From: Macrobrachium rosenbergii
Taxonomy: Eukaryota; Arthropoda; Malacostraca; Decapoda; Palaemonidae
Assembly: GCF_040412425.1 (NCBI RefSeq)
Contig: NC_089762.1
Span: forward strand, 20,389,147-20,453,146
Length of the DNA: 64,000 bases
Direction: 5' to 3'
Of this stretch, positions 54,790 through 64,000 are shown in pieces. The notes under the pieces were generated by a model. That model had not been told where the DNA came from. It did no database searches and was given only the letters and a program-made list of their open reading frames with translations. The translations under genes and the position numbers were made by a program. Numbering within the stretch: the first letter of the stretch is position 1; every line of letters begins with the position of its first letter.

Positions 54790-55190
54790 TCCAGAAAGGC
54801 GTTAACTGCAAAAAGCAGTTCGGCAGGGTTTAAGGTCAGTAATGGGCCTTGATTTCACCCCCTTAGGCTTTGGGAATGTCAAACAACCAGCTGTAAAAAC
54901 CCCAAGATCACTGAGCACCTCCTCTGTAGCTTCTTTTGCCATCATTGATCTCACCTCTGTGTCAAGAGTAAGAAACTTCTCTGAGTTCCTTACGTACAAC
55001 ACACATTGGGTAAGTTTTGATGTCAATGAGAGTGTGTCATCAGAAAGGAAAGCCAGCAATTTTGTTTCAAGATCTGAACCACCAACAGGTCTGTTCCTGT
55101 CTCCAACCAATGGTTTCAGAATTTCTGAAGACAAGGTGCCCACTAGAACCAGATCTGTTGGTGGTCCAGAGTTTCATCTCCATCTGCAGT
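54790..55190 (-). pseudogene. DIRS reverse transcriptase N-terminus (family F)
   Basis: Minus-strand 113-codon frame: LVGDRNRPVGGSDLETKLLA, then FLTLDTEVRSMMAKEATEEV, SDLGVFTAGCLTFPKPKGVK and SRPITDLKP. This is the pre-palm and fingers region of a DIRS-type reverse transcriptase (TEVRxMxxKxAxEEV and PKPKG.xRPxTDLK motifs). The palm is missing; a LINE follows and the element resumes with RNase H at 53770, so palm and thumb were deleted. Confidence 0.7.
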
Positions 55191-55199
55191 GACCATGGG

Positions 55200-56778
55200 G
55201 AGATTTTTTGGGGAGTCTACCACCTCATTTGCTAGAATGAAAGAGTGCATGGAAATCTCACAGTCACAAGCTAGGGCCTTAGGGAACCAATATGATTCCC
55301 CACTCCTGGAATAAGAAGGTGCAGGGACACACAGAAGTTGCTACAGTTCCTGCTACTAGGAGACTATTGAGAGTAAGATGGAGTCAAGCTAACATCTTAG
55401 TAATTTCTCAAACCAACAAACTGGGAAAGAGGGTTCAGCAAGTAATTTCCCAAACCAACAAGCTAGAAAAGAGGGTTCAGCCCATAATGTCCACTGTACC
55501 GATAGTCTCAGTCAGATGACTAGAGCAAATTATTAGGAAAGCCATAAATTTTTTTAAGCCTGGTTGAATGTGTGACCAAGTACATTTATTGTACAGAATG
55601 TTTGCCTCTAGGCCATAAGTTAGTCAAAAGCTAACTTACATGTACATGCATTATCAATGGAATCTACTGAAAGTGAAACAGGCTTAGCAAACCTAGTCAG
55701 GTATTATCAACCAAAAATGAAACACATCTCAGAACCCAGTGGGGGAGTAACCTTCAGTTTCAAAATCTGAAAAAAAAATGGGAAAACCAAAACACAGTTG
55801 GCCCCAAGGATTTTGGATAAGGGATTGTGAACAAGTACCAACGAATATCTGTTAATGTCTTTAATGTAGTTCAGGTCACATAACCAGTATCTGGCAGGCA
55901 GTCAGTCAGTCTTATCTTATTTTTTTTTCTTACTTTCACTATATGAATCAACCTGCAGTCCTGTAGTCCAGATAATTCTTTGTGGTTCTTTTTATTTCAC
56001 CTTACTTTTAGATATGAAAGGACTGACAAATGTGAGCCACATCTTGACTCTGTCAGAGGTATAGAAGTTTCACTACCTATTGGATTGCTCTGTCAAATAT
56101 TTTGATACATTTTTATATTGACCCTTTGGTGGGCTCTGGCATTTATATTCATCTCATGGACCATTACCATAATCATTTCATGAGTTTATTAGGTAGATAT
56201 CTGTGATTTAACTGCAGCTATACCCTCCTCAACAAGGTAAGCATTTATCAGCTAATCATCTAATTTCTAAATCAGACATACCAAATTAGCAGGGCCTAAC
56301 ACATGACCTGCACTAACCTACATCCTTTGGTAGGTTGATAGCATGATAGATTCAGTTACAGTATTTTATCTAAAAATATAAATGTTTCAAAGAACTGTTT
56401 TCTTCTGCATTCAACTTTTGAGCAGTAGATAGTCAACTAAGCAAGGTGATCAATTACACATTTCATGAATGCATAATTATTTTTTAAAACTAATCACTGT
56501 ACAGTACTTCACTTTAGCGGTATATCTCGCCCTCCATAGTAACAGGAACATTTGTTGTAAGCATTTGAAACGTACATATTAAAACTAATTAACTGAACTA
56601 CTTTAGAGGTATAATTACTGCACTACTTTAGGGGTAATGGCTTGTTGTCCACAGTAACAGAATCATCTATTGTAAGTATTTGAAATATACATTTGTCCTT
56701 TTTGAACTGAAGTTAAGGCGAGTAAGGCAATTTGTATTTACAAAACAAAATAATTTTTCAACAATTATTATATTTCAG
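55200..56778. other. Intron sequence without recognised gene
   Basis: Mostly unique-looking AT-rich intron DNA. Contains two near-copies, ~110 bp apart, of an ACTTTAG(C/G)GGTA..CCA(T/C)AGTAACAG..TTGTAAG(C/T)ATTTGAAA segment at about 56512-56576 and 56620-56690. Ends with the splice acceptor AATTATTATATTTCAG. Confidence 0.5.
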
Positions 56779-56906
56779 ATTGCATGGTATTTTGATCCCC
56801 TGATGCTTAAAGTTGAAAACCTTAACTATGCATCTGTGGCAACTGTGGTATTTCAGCGTGTGTCTGTAATTGCTTCTGATCTTGTCTACGCGTATGGATG
56901 TAAAAT
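56779..56906 (+). CDS. ALG8: ALG8 exon (next internal exon)
   Basis: 128 bp in phase 0 with the exon at 21633-21777: IAWYFDPLMLKVENLNYASV then ATVVFQRVSVIASDLVYAYG and CK, ending with two bases of a split codon. It continues ALG8 after the first lumenal loop (cf. the AKYFDQ.ML.V.NLNY and LFQRFSVI positions of vertebrate ALG8); FQRVSVIASDLVYAYG begins a membrane helix. Acceptor TATTTCAG ends at 56778. The donor is AT/gtaagt at 56907. No stop or frameshift. Following exons were not found by 64000, so the next intron is at least 7 kb. Confidence 0.93.
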
Positions 56907-57299
56907 GTAAGTCTTCATAAGTTAAACTAGCTCCCTTACATTAATTGAGCTCTGACACTATGAATATATATCCATTTTGCTTAATATGCCATGTAATTGT
57001 TTTGTTTGACAGTATTGGAGATAAAATAAATTAAAAATATAGTTACCCGTAAGAATTCAGTAAGTTCTTGATCTTACATAATGTGAAGTTTGAAACTTGT
57101 GTATTTCTTTAGGAAATTCAGCAGAACCATAAGGGTTACCAACTTGTTTTGTGTTTGCTCACTATTTGTGATTTAGATCCCTATTAATTGATACTTACTT
57201 CTTGGCATCTTGAACACATCACAAATTGCTGTTTGTATGTATGAAAGTATTATACAAGAGACGGGTTCTGACAACAAAAAAGGAATAAATGTTATGGTG

Positions 57300-57610
57300 G
57301 TGTGACTACAAAATGCTAAGATTCATGACTGGAGTGCTGGGGGCAGATTATATTACACATATTGAAGTTACAGAGAGATGTGTCCATCAGCTGGAAAATG
57401 GATTGAGATTTCAGAAACTGAGATGGCAGGGACAGAAGGTAAGAGAAGGGATCATGGGCAGTTAATCAGAAAAATAGTAGATATGGAAGTGGCAGGATGA
57501 AGACTTGCAGGAAGACTCGGAAAATCTTAGGGGAAAAGGACATGGATGAAGACCTAGACTAGGTTGGAATTCATGAAGAAGTGCAAGAGACAGTAGACTT
57601 TGTTGGGAAC
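57300..57610 (+). pseudogene. LINE C-terminal remnant
   Basis: Plus-strand pieces ILKLQRDVSISWKMD, RYGSGRMKTCRKTRKILGEK and DMDEDLD.VGIHEEVQET resemble the region after the reverse transcriptase in another non-LTR class (RWxGHxxRM.., GRPKKTWxDxVxxDL.. type). Heavily decayed. Confidence 0.5.
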
Positions 57611-57839
57611 TTACTTCATATGTAATTCCATAAAAGGAAAATTGATGTAAAAACTTTGGTGATGATGATGACAAAGTTAGAGGAAATATCCCTGGTTTCC
57701 AAATTCTTCCTCACAATTAAGTTTAATGTTCAAAGTCAAAATTAATGTTTCCTGTGGAATCTATATAGCCACTATATAGTTTGTTCAACATCAACTGCGA
57801 TGTAGTTAGTTGGTAGATGTTAAACTGCCATGTCTGAGA

Positions 57840-58320
57840 AAAGGGATTTTGACAAAGGAAAAATCTATTTCTGAGGGAGGCCCCATGTCACCCGGTGAAA
57901 TTCCATACTAACACGAATTTCTAGGTATAAATATTGCTAAATATACCAGAGAAAAAAGCTTTCAGGAATGCTGGGGTTACTACCCCCAGATCGAGCGTCT
58001 TCTATTGAAGACGTCGGTATAACCAAGGGTGAGTGAAAGAATCACAACCACAGAGCCACACTCGATAGACATCCCCATGTCAAAACCCCCGGGGAAGAGC
58101 GGGGAGCCGTACCAGCGCCCACGCTCACCCGCCCGCCAAGCGGCAACTCCAGCACCATCTGAACTCATTCCATTTCTAGCACGTGATTTTTGTGCATTCA
58201 TTATTTTTGTGCTCGTGCTTTTGGCTGTTTTTCCTGCTTATCAGCATGTCTTCCAGCAAGGAGAAATGTCCTTGTTACCATGTGAAGAAAAAACCATTTG
58301 AGGAGGCATTGCAAGGTATT
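57840..58320 (+). mobile_element. DIRS-like 5' end with gag start (family E), fragment
   Basis: GGGATTTTGACAAAGGAAAA at 57842 opens an AT-to-GC graded region with the layout of the other 5' terminal regions. A GC-rich part follows (CCGGGGAAGAGCGGGGAGCC), then ATGTCTTCCAGCAAGGAGAA at 58246, giving MSSSKEKCPCYHVKKKPFEE, which has the Cys/His beginning expected for a DIRS gag. Reading stops soon after. Assignment rests on layout, hence tentative. Confidence 0.4.
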
Positions 58321-58730
58321 TTCTAAGGTTTCTAAGGAGGAGGGGCAATCCAGAATTCAAATTTCACCAAACTTCATTTATTTTCTCCATCTAAAGTTCA
58401 CTTTTATAGGTATAAAGGGAGACAGATGGTAAACCATTACCATTATTAGCAATAGCTTAAAATTAATGTTCAAAAGCAATGTACCATAGCTAGAAAGTCT
58501 GGTTTGGCACCAGAGTGTACCACTTTAGCTTGCATATTTTTCATTCATGTACATTGCTTTTGTTATGTTACAATGCAGTTCAGGCAAAGAAGTAAAACAA
58601 TTTGATGTGGTGTGTTGGTCTAGTCTGGTGCAAGAGACCTCACAAGACCTCTTTAAGACCCTAAGACCTCTTAAGTTGAAGCAGTGTCTAGAAAGAGGTT
58701 AACTCTTATTTAAGTCCTAGGTTCACAAAC
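58321..58730. other. Non-coding DNA without recognised feature
   Basis: About 400 bp of AT-rich intron sequence; no repeat boundary or protein similarity recognised before the LINE begins. Confidence 0.4.
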
Positions 58731-61138
58731 AGTGCCTGTTCCAAAGAATGACATATGTACCAAGTGCAGTAACTATAGGCTAATTTCTGTTTTCCCTGTA
58801 CTCTCCAAAGTTTCAGAAAAACTGATTTTTAAGCCATTATATAAGTATGTGGAACCTAAAGCAAATAGGAAGCTGTTAGGCACCTGTAATGCTCTTTTAA
58901 ATTTGATGTGCCATTTGAGAGGAAACCTTGATAGGGGTTTTGAGCGTAGAGTAATTCAGGTAGATTTTAGTGCTGCTTTCGATTTAGTAAATCACAAGGC
59001 ACTTATTTATAAGCTTCAGAATCTTGGAATGGCTGGATATGTTTTACGTTTACTTCACGATTTCCTTACAGGAAGGCAGCAGCGAGTTGCTGTGATGGGA
59101 TCTTTAGCGAACGAAGACTTAGTCTGTTTGGAGTTCCACAGGATAGTGTTCTTGGTCTGCTATTATCTTTAGAGTGTACAGTAAACCCCCCGTATTCCCG
59201 GGGGATGTGTACCGCACCCCCCTGCGAATAGCTAGGACCTGCAAATACTTAGAACCCTTCTAAAAACACTTAGAACTGCCTATTTTGATAGTTTATACAC
59301 ACAAAAAAACCAGAAATGCTTATACAGGGATTATCCTACTTACGATGGGGTTAGGTTCCAAAAAAACCTATCGTTTGTTGGAAAAAACGTATCTCGAATA
59401 TAGCCTAGCCTACACTAGGGTATTCGGTACCATGTATACATATATGGTGGCCTAGCCTACACTATAAAGTATACTCTATACATACACAGTACAGTATAAT
59501 AATTATTAATATCAGCTAATTCTGGGGCTTCATGCATAGTAACATATTATAATTCAATACAAAGAGAAATTTAATAACAAACAAGAATTAACTTAGCCTA
59601 CACTATGGTATATCATATACATATATTGTAGCCTAGCCTACATTATACCGTACTCTATATTCGCATATCGTATTATACAAACATCAACATAACGAGTATG
59701 CATCTTTTCCATGGATCTTTTAAAATGTTATGCCTTAATTCACTGTATCCAATAATATTGTATATATTCTTATGCAGTATTGCTTTTGTATTATAAATTG
59801 CGATCATAGCGATCAGTGTTTTGGTTAGGAAATCATTTACACAATGTTTATTTTGCCATTTTAACTCAGTTCAGAGTGCTTTTCTTGCTTCTAGTTAGCG
59901 TAAATGAATCTCTAGATACTTTATTTATATGGGGCAAGGTTATTTTTCGTTATACTGTACGAAGTGTTTTTAAGTGGAAATGTGACAAATACGTCTTCTT
60001 GTGAAATTAATTTAGCTATTTTTTTCATTAGTAGATGACGTTGGCCATTTGAGGGCATTTGTTTTGTGGAAAAAAATCAAGATTCCGTTTGCTATTTTCA
60101 CTTGATTTCATCATAATATGAGCTTTACATATTTATCATTTATCAGCATAAAAGTAGCAGTAATGTGTTCTTTCATGCCCAGTAGTTTTGACTAAAATAC
60201 TTTCTCTGCAATTTTAATTACGGTCAAGTTTCATCCATGTTGCCGATAAACGATAATTTATAGTCATTAGCAGCTTGAACATTGTTTTCTCAGCCTTCAG
60301 CTACAACTTCCAACATAAATTTAGCAGTATATTTCCTTGCCGATCTTTTATCCATACCGAATAAGGGTACATGTATAATGTAAAAATATATCAGTCCTAT
60401 TCTACTTCACTTCATTTGTACCATGACGTATAGTAATTGTGTATTACCGTACGATGGTTGAAATACAAGCAAAATGGCTGTTGTCATCCGATTTGGTGAT
60501 AAACAGAACAGTTTCTCGGTTGGTTGTTTATGGCTGTACGCATTTACACAAGAGTATAACATTACTAACAGTACTTTTATCATTATCTGTTACTAGAAGA
60601 TGGGCTAAAGAGTTGGAGGAAAAGAAGCTGGTCTATTGTAATTTGGTCTCTCTCACTGCCTGATTGTACGCTGCTGCCTGAGCCCGCGCAAAATTTTCAT
60701 AAATATTGTCGTATCGGTATTAATTGCTTACCCCATTGCAAAATCGATATATTGTAAGGTGAACTATCATAACTCGAGCACTACCTGAGTATTTTAATAG
60801 TTTTATCACAAAAAGTGCATTTAGTCATGAAAATGGGATGAAAATACAATAATTAGTGAATATTTCTCAGTGAAAAATACTGTGAATGGGCAGATTTTCA
60901 GCGAATAATGCATATATATGTTCCCTAGAGAAATCCACGAATAGGTGAGTCCGTGGAATTGTGAGACCTCGAATATGGGGACGTTATTGCACAAGCTAAA
61001 TGGTTGTTGGCTTGGAAAACAAGATTGTTCAGTATGCCAATGGTGCAACATTTGTGGGTGTTGTAAAGTCTCCATTTATGAGAAATGAAGCGCCTCAGCC
61101 TCAATCAGGACATGGACTGGATCAGTGAATGGTGTAGT
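58730..61138 (+). pseudogene. LINE reverse transcriptase (Jockey/CR1-like), split by a Tigger-like element
   Basis: First part (58732-59172): VPKNDICTKCSNYRLISVFP, VLSKVSEKLIFKPLYKYVE, VIQVDFSAAFDLVNHKALIY (first catalytic Asp region) and FLTGRQQRVAV. At 59178 the 59179-60989 element intervenes. LINE sequence resumes at 60992 with a degraded NKIVQYANGATFVGV-type palm in which the YVDD box has become YANG, and ends with MDWISEWC at 61138, where a hAT-like sequence starts. The 19745-20420 copy provides the uninterrupted order for comparison. Confidence 0.8.
59179..60989. mobile_element. pogo/Tigger-like non-autonomous element inserted in a LINE
   Basis: 1811 bp. The left end CAGTAAACCCCCCGTATTCC follows TA; the right end GAATATGGGGACGTTATTG is followed by CA, where TA is expected (one mutation). 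Ends match the MITE at 41923-42283. The interior includes a second element-like core (about 59320-60790; CTTACGATGGGGTTAGGTTC at one end, CATAACTCGAGCAC at the other) that is an inverted relative of the interior of 37022-38527. The 60439-60663 frame shares words (VVYGCTHLHKSITLL) with 37291-37554 because of this homology, not because it is a known gene. Confidence 0.75.
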
Positions 61139-61139
61139 C

Positions 61140-61277
61140 CAGTGGTTCTCAAACTTTTTTGTGAGTGACATTTGTTTGGAACATTTCAATCCTTTGCAAC
61201 CCAGAGTAAAGTAAAGGAAAAGAAAATGTACAGTGATATATAAACTGTATTTTGGAAAAAAATAACTGTATAGCTTC
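61140..61277. mobile_element. hAT-like terminal fragment
   Basis: CAGTGGTTCTCAAACTTTTT is a typical hAT-family terminus and abuts the LINE break at 61138. No matching right end (complement) was found before the minisatellite, so only a fragment is supported. Confidence 0.5.
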
Positions 61278-61674
61278 TTATTCACAAAACTAAACTAGTG
61301 GGATCCATGGTACTGCTTTTCCCTTTCACAAAAATAAACTAACAGGATTCAAGGCACTGCTTTTCATTCACAAAAGTAAAATGATAGAATCCATGGCACT
61401 GCTTTTCATTCACAAAACTAAATTGATAGAATCCATGGCACTGCTTTTCATTTACAAAACTAAATTAATAGAATCCATGGCACTGCTTTTCATTCACAAA
61501 ACTAAATTGATAGAATCCATGGCACTGCTTTTCATTTACAAAACTAAATTAACAGAATCCATGGCACTGCTTTTCATTCACGAAACTAAACTGATAGGAT
61601 CCATGGCACTGCTTTTTATTCACAAAACTAAATTAATGGGATCCATGGTGCTGTTTCTCATTCACATAAGTAAT
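61278..61674 (+). repeat. 42-bp minisatellite, about nine copies
   Basis: Unit ATAGAATCCATGGCACTGCT then TTTCATTCACAAAACTAAATTG; 42-bp spacing is exact between central copies (61384, 61426 and on). Because 42 is divisible by 3, one frame stays open as a 14-residue repeat (IESMALLFIHKTKL), giving a 106-codon frame at 61381-61701. I regard that frame as a by-product of the repeat. Confidence 0.95.
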
Positions 61675-62734
61675 TTGTGGTTAAAAGAAGAATTCAGTTA
61701 ACCTCTTAACGCCGACTGGACGTATTTTACGTCGACAAAAGTTGTCTGTCGGGTGCCGAGTGGACGTAAAATACGTCGACTACAAAAAGTTTTTTTAAAT
61801 ATTCGCGGAAAAATACTTATAGGCCTCGTTTGCAAAAAAATTTTAAATCGCGCCTTGAGGGATGCTGGGAGTTCACGGATCACGCTGTTGTTTTGTTTAT
61901 AAGCATGACCCAGCTGCGCATGCGCGAATTTCTTTCTTATCCCAAAAGAAAGCATCAGCTAACTCTGCTGAAAATCTCAGAAATTCTTTACTCACTTTGT
62001 CATAATTTTTGCACCATTTTCTATTAGCCGTTACATAAAGTTTTATATATGAAAATGTGTGCAATTTCATGTAGAATACAGTAAAAAATAACTCATGGTT
62101 GTAGCTAATATCAATTTTGACATATTTTCATATAAATCACGATAAGTGCCAAAATTTCAACCTTCGGTCAACTTTGACTCGACCAAAATGGTCGAAAAAT
62201 GCAACTGTAAGCTAAAACTCTTGCATTCTAGTAATATTCAATCATTTACCTTCATTTTGCAACAAATTGGAAGTCTCTAGCACAATATTTCAATTTTTGG
62301 TGAATTTTTGAAAAAAACTTTTTCCTTCCCTCCGCTCACGCTAACTCTGCTGAAAATCTCAGAAATTCTTTAGTCAGTTTGTCGTAATTTTAGCACTGTT
62401 TTCTATTGGCCGTTGCATAAAGCTTTATATATGAAAATGTGTGCAATTTCATGTAGAATACAACAAAAAATAACTCATGGTTGTAACTTTTATCAATTTT
62501 AACATATTTTCATATAAATTACAATAAGTGCCAAAATTTCAACCTTCGATCAACTTTGACTCGACCAAAATGGTCGAAAAATTCAGTTGTAAGCTAAAAC
62601 TCTTATATAGTAATATTCAATCATTTACCTTCATTTTGCAACAAACGAGAAGTCTCTAGCACAATATTTTGATTTATGGTGAATTTTTGAAAAAAACTTT
62701 TTCCTTACGTCCGCTCTAACACTGCTGAAAATCT

Positions 62735-63085
62735 TGTAAGAGCCTGACACTCTCTCTTCCAAACACGTGTGTGTTCGTGTGTTCGTCATCCATCGGAGTG
62801 GACAAGACAACAAGAGCATCTCGTTTTGTTTCTCTAAAGGAACACGATTTCAACCATACAATATTTCTGTCTGTTTCTCCCTAACCATTGTTGTCTTGAT
62901 GTATGTACAATCACCACTACTTGCATTGCCATGCAAGCATTCTAATCATGTACTCATAATGTTCCAACGAATCTTCTGTATCAAACTGTGTGTATGTTTC
63001 TGTTTGTGAAGACGCCAAACTTCTCGCCACTCCAATGGACGACGAACACACACGTGTTTGGAAGAGACGGCGTCAGGCTCTTACA
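62735..63085. mobile_element. Solo LTR-like element with long inverted ends, copy 1
   Basis: 351 bp, TGTAAGAGCCTGAC..GTCAGGCTCTTACA, target duplication ATCT (62731-62734, 63086-63089). The interior (~230 bp, CAATATTTCTGTCTGTTTCTC through TTTCTGTTTGTGAAGACGCC) matches the LTR at 43213-43830. Unlike that LTR, the last ~65 bp are the inverse complement of the first ~65 bp (CTCTTCCAAACACGTGTGTG / CACACACGTGTTTGGAAGAG). Uninterrupted satellite units (GCTGAAAATCTCAGAAATTC at about 61968 and 62352) show the empty site. Confidence 0.85.
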
Positions 63086-63465
63086 ATCTCAGAAATTCTT
63101 TAGTCATTTTGTCGTAATTTTAGCACTGTTTTCTATTTGCTGTTACATAAAGTTTTATGTATGAAAATCTGTGCAATTTCATGTAGAATACAACAAAAAA
63201 TAACTCATGGTTGTAGCTTTTATCAATTTTGACATATTTTCATATAAATCACGATAAGTGCCAAAATTTCAACCTTCGGTCAAATTTGACTCGACCGAAA
63301 TGGTCGAAAAATGCAATTGTAAACTAAAACTCTTACATTCTAGTAATATTCAATCATTTACCTTCATTTTGCAACAGATGAGAAGTCTCCAGCACAATAT
63401 TTCGATTTATGGTGAATTTTTGAAAAACACTTTCCTTACGTCTGCTCTAACACTGCTGAAAATCT

Positions 63466-63824
63466 TGTAAGAGCCTGAAGCTGTCTCTTCCAAACACGAG
63501 TGTGTTCGTGTGTTCGTCATCCATCGGAGTGGACAAGACAACAAGAGCATCTCGTTTTCTTTCTCTAAAGGAACCTGATTTCAACCATACAATATTTCAG
63601 TCTGTTTCTCCCTAACCATTGTTGTCTTAATGTATGTACAATCACCACTACTTGCATTGCCATGCAAGCATTCTAATCATGTACTCATAATGTTCCAACG
63701 AATCTTCTGTATCAAACTGTGTGTATGTTTCTGTTTGTGAAGACGCCAAACGTCTTGCCACTCCGATGGACGACGAACACACGAACACACACGTGTTTGG
63801 AAGAGATGGCGTCAGCCTCTTACA
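63466..63824. mobile_element. Solo LTR-like element with long inverted ends, copy 2
   Basis: 359 bp, same ends and the same ATCT duplication (63462-63465, 63825-63828) at the identical point of the next satellite unit, 731 bp from copy 1. The shared site means it arose by amplification of a satellite unit already carrying the insertion, not by a second insertion. Confidence 0.85.
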
Positions 63825-64000
63825 ATCTCAGAAATTCTTTAATCACCTTGTCGTAATTTTTGCACAGTTTTCTATTAGACATTACATAAAGTTTTATATA
63901 TGAAAATGTGTGCAATTTCATGTAGAATACAACAAAAAATAACTCATGGTTGTAGCTTTTATCAATTTTGACATATTTTCATATAAATCACGATAAGTGC

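Larger units (their letters stand above)
21778..56778 (+). other. ALG8: ALG8 intron, 35,001 bp, packed with transposable elements
   Basis: Spans the donor gt at 21778 to the acceptor TATTTCAG ending at 56778, joining the exon above to the one at 56779 in phase 0. At least three large DIRS elements, several DNA transposons and MITEs, LINE and LTR pieces and SINEs account for most of it. The major DIRS elements B and C are antisense to ALG8; D is sense. Intervals where I see nothing specific are 21778-22705, 46843-46860, 48111-48362 and 55200-56778, apart from small duplications listed separately. Confidence 0.9.
61702..64000 (+). mobile_element. piggyBac-like TTAA element carrying ~380-bp satellite (runs off window)
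   Basis: TTAA at 61698-61701, then CCTCTTAACGCC, with GGACGTATTTTACGTCGAC and GGACGTAAAATACGTCGAC close behind. The satellite array follows (landmark TATTCAATCATTTACC at about 62234, 62613 and 63347). Two units contain an LTR-like insertion (62735-63085, 63466-63824). No right end before 64000. No transposase seen. Confidence 0.8.

Noticed and set aside
58029..58301. 90-codon plus-strand frame with a hydrophobic run (FIIFVLVLLAVFP)
   Set aside because: It reads across the GC-rich leader of what looks like a DIRS 5' end and overlaps the likelier gag start at 58246 in another frame; the hydrophobic run comes from a T-rich stretch.

Overview
This is a eukaryotic, AT-rich, repeat-dominated window, most likely from a decapod crustacean. 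It holds two short exons of one host gene, ALG8, a glucosyltransferase of the ER lumen. Almost everything else recognisable is transposable-element DNA, dominated by tyrosine-recombinase retrotransposons of the DIRS type, a group known to be widespread in Decapoda. The decapod call is inference from repeat content; no species call is made. I see no bacterial operons, rRNA, CRISPR array or free-standing tRNA gene.

Layout. 1-6317: DIRS family A copy 1, minus strand, cut by the window start. 6466-9092: SINE scrap, then 5'-truncated family A copy 2 (plus) with readable RNase H and recombinase. 9093-10492: 3' remnant of a further A-like element carrying a hAT-like MITE. 10493-12387: AT-rich DNA without a gene. 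12388-19494: family A copy 3 (plus), which forms a roughly 6 kb inverted repeat with copy 1. 19745-20420: LINE reverse-transcriptase fragment. 21633-21777: ALG8 exon.

21778-56778 is one ALG8 intron of 35,001 bp. It contains a SINE, DIRS family D (plus, about 23.4-28.8 kb), DIRS family C (minus, 28996-35138, the best preserved), and DIRS family B (minus, about 35270-49560). Family B is bloated by nested insertions: a pogo/Tigger-like element, two piggyBac-like TTAA elements full of a ~380 bp satellite, a TA-flanked MITE, a small LTR element and a Merlin-like element. Further right come a solo DIRS 3' end, a complete TTAA satellite element, and a DIRS remnant split by a LINE. 56779-56906 is the next ALG8 exon. 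56907-64000 is the following intron: LINE pieces, a DIRS 5' end, a Tigger-like element inside a LINE, a 42-bp minisatellite, and the start of a fourth satellite-bearing TTAA element in which an LTR-like insertion was amplified together with the satellite.

The most interesting recurring structure is a ~260-300 bp hairpin at the 3' end of several unrelated-in-sequence DIRS families. Each consists of AT-rich palindromic arms around an inverted copy of that family's own 5' terminal repeat. All mobile-element genes here look inactive or damaged; family C is closest to intact.
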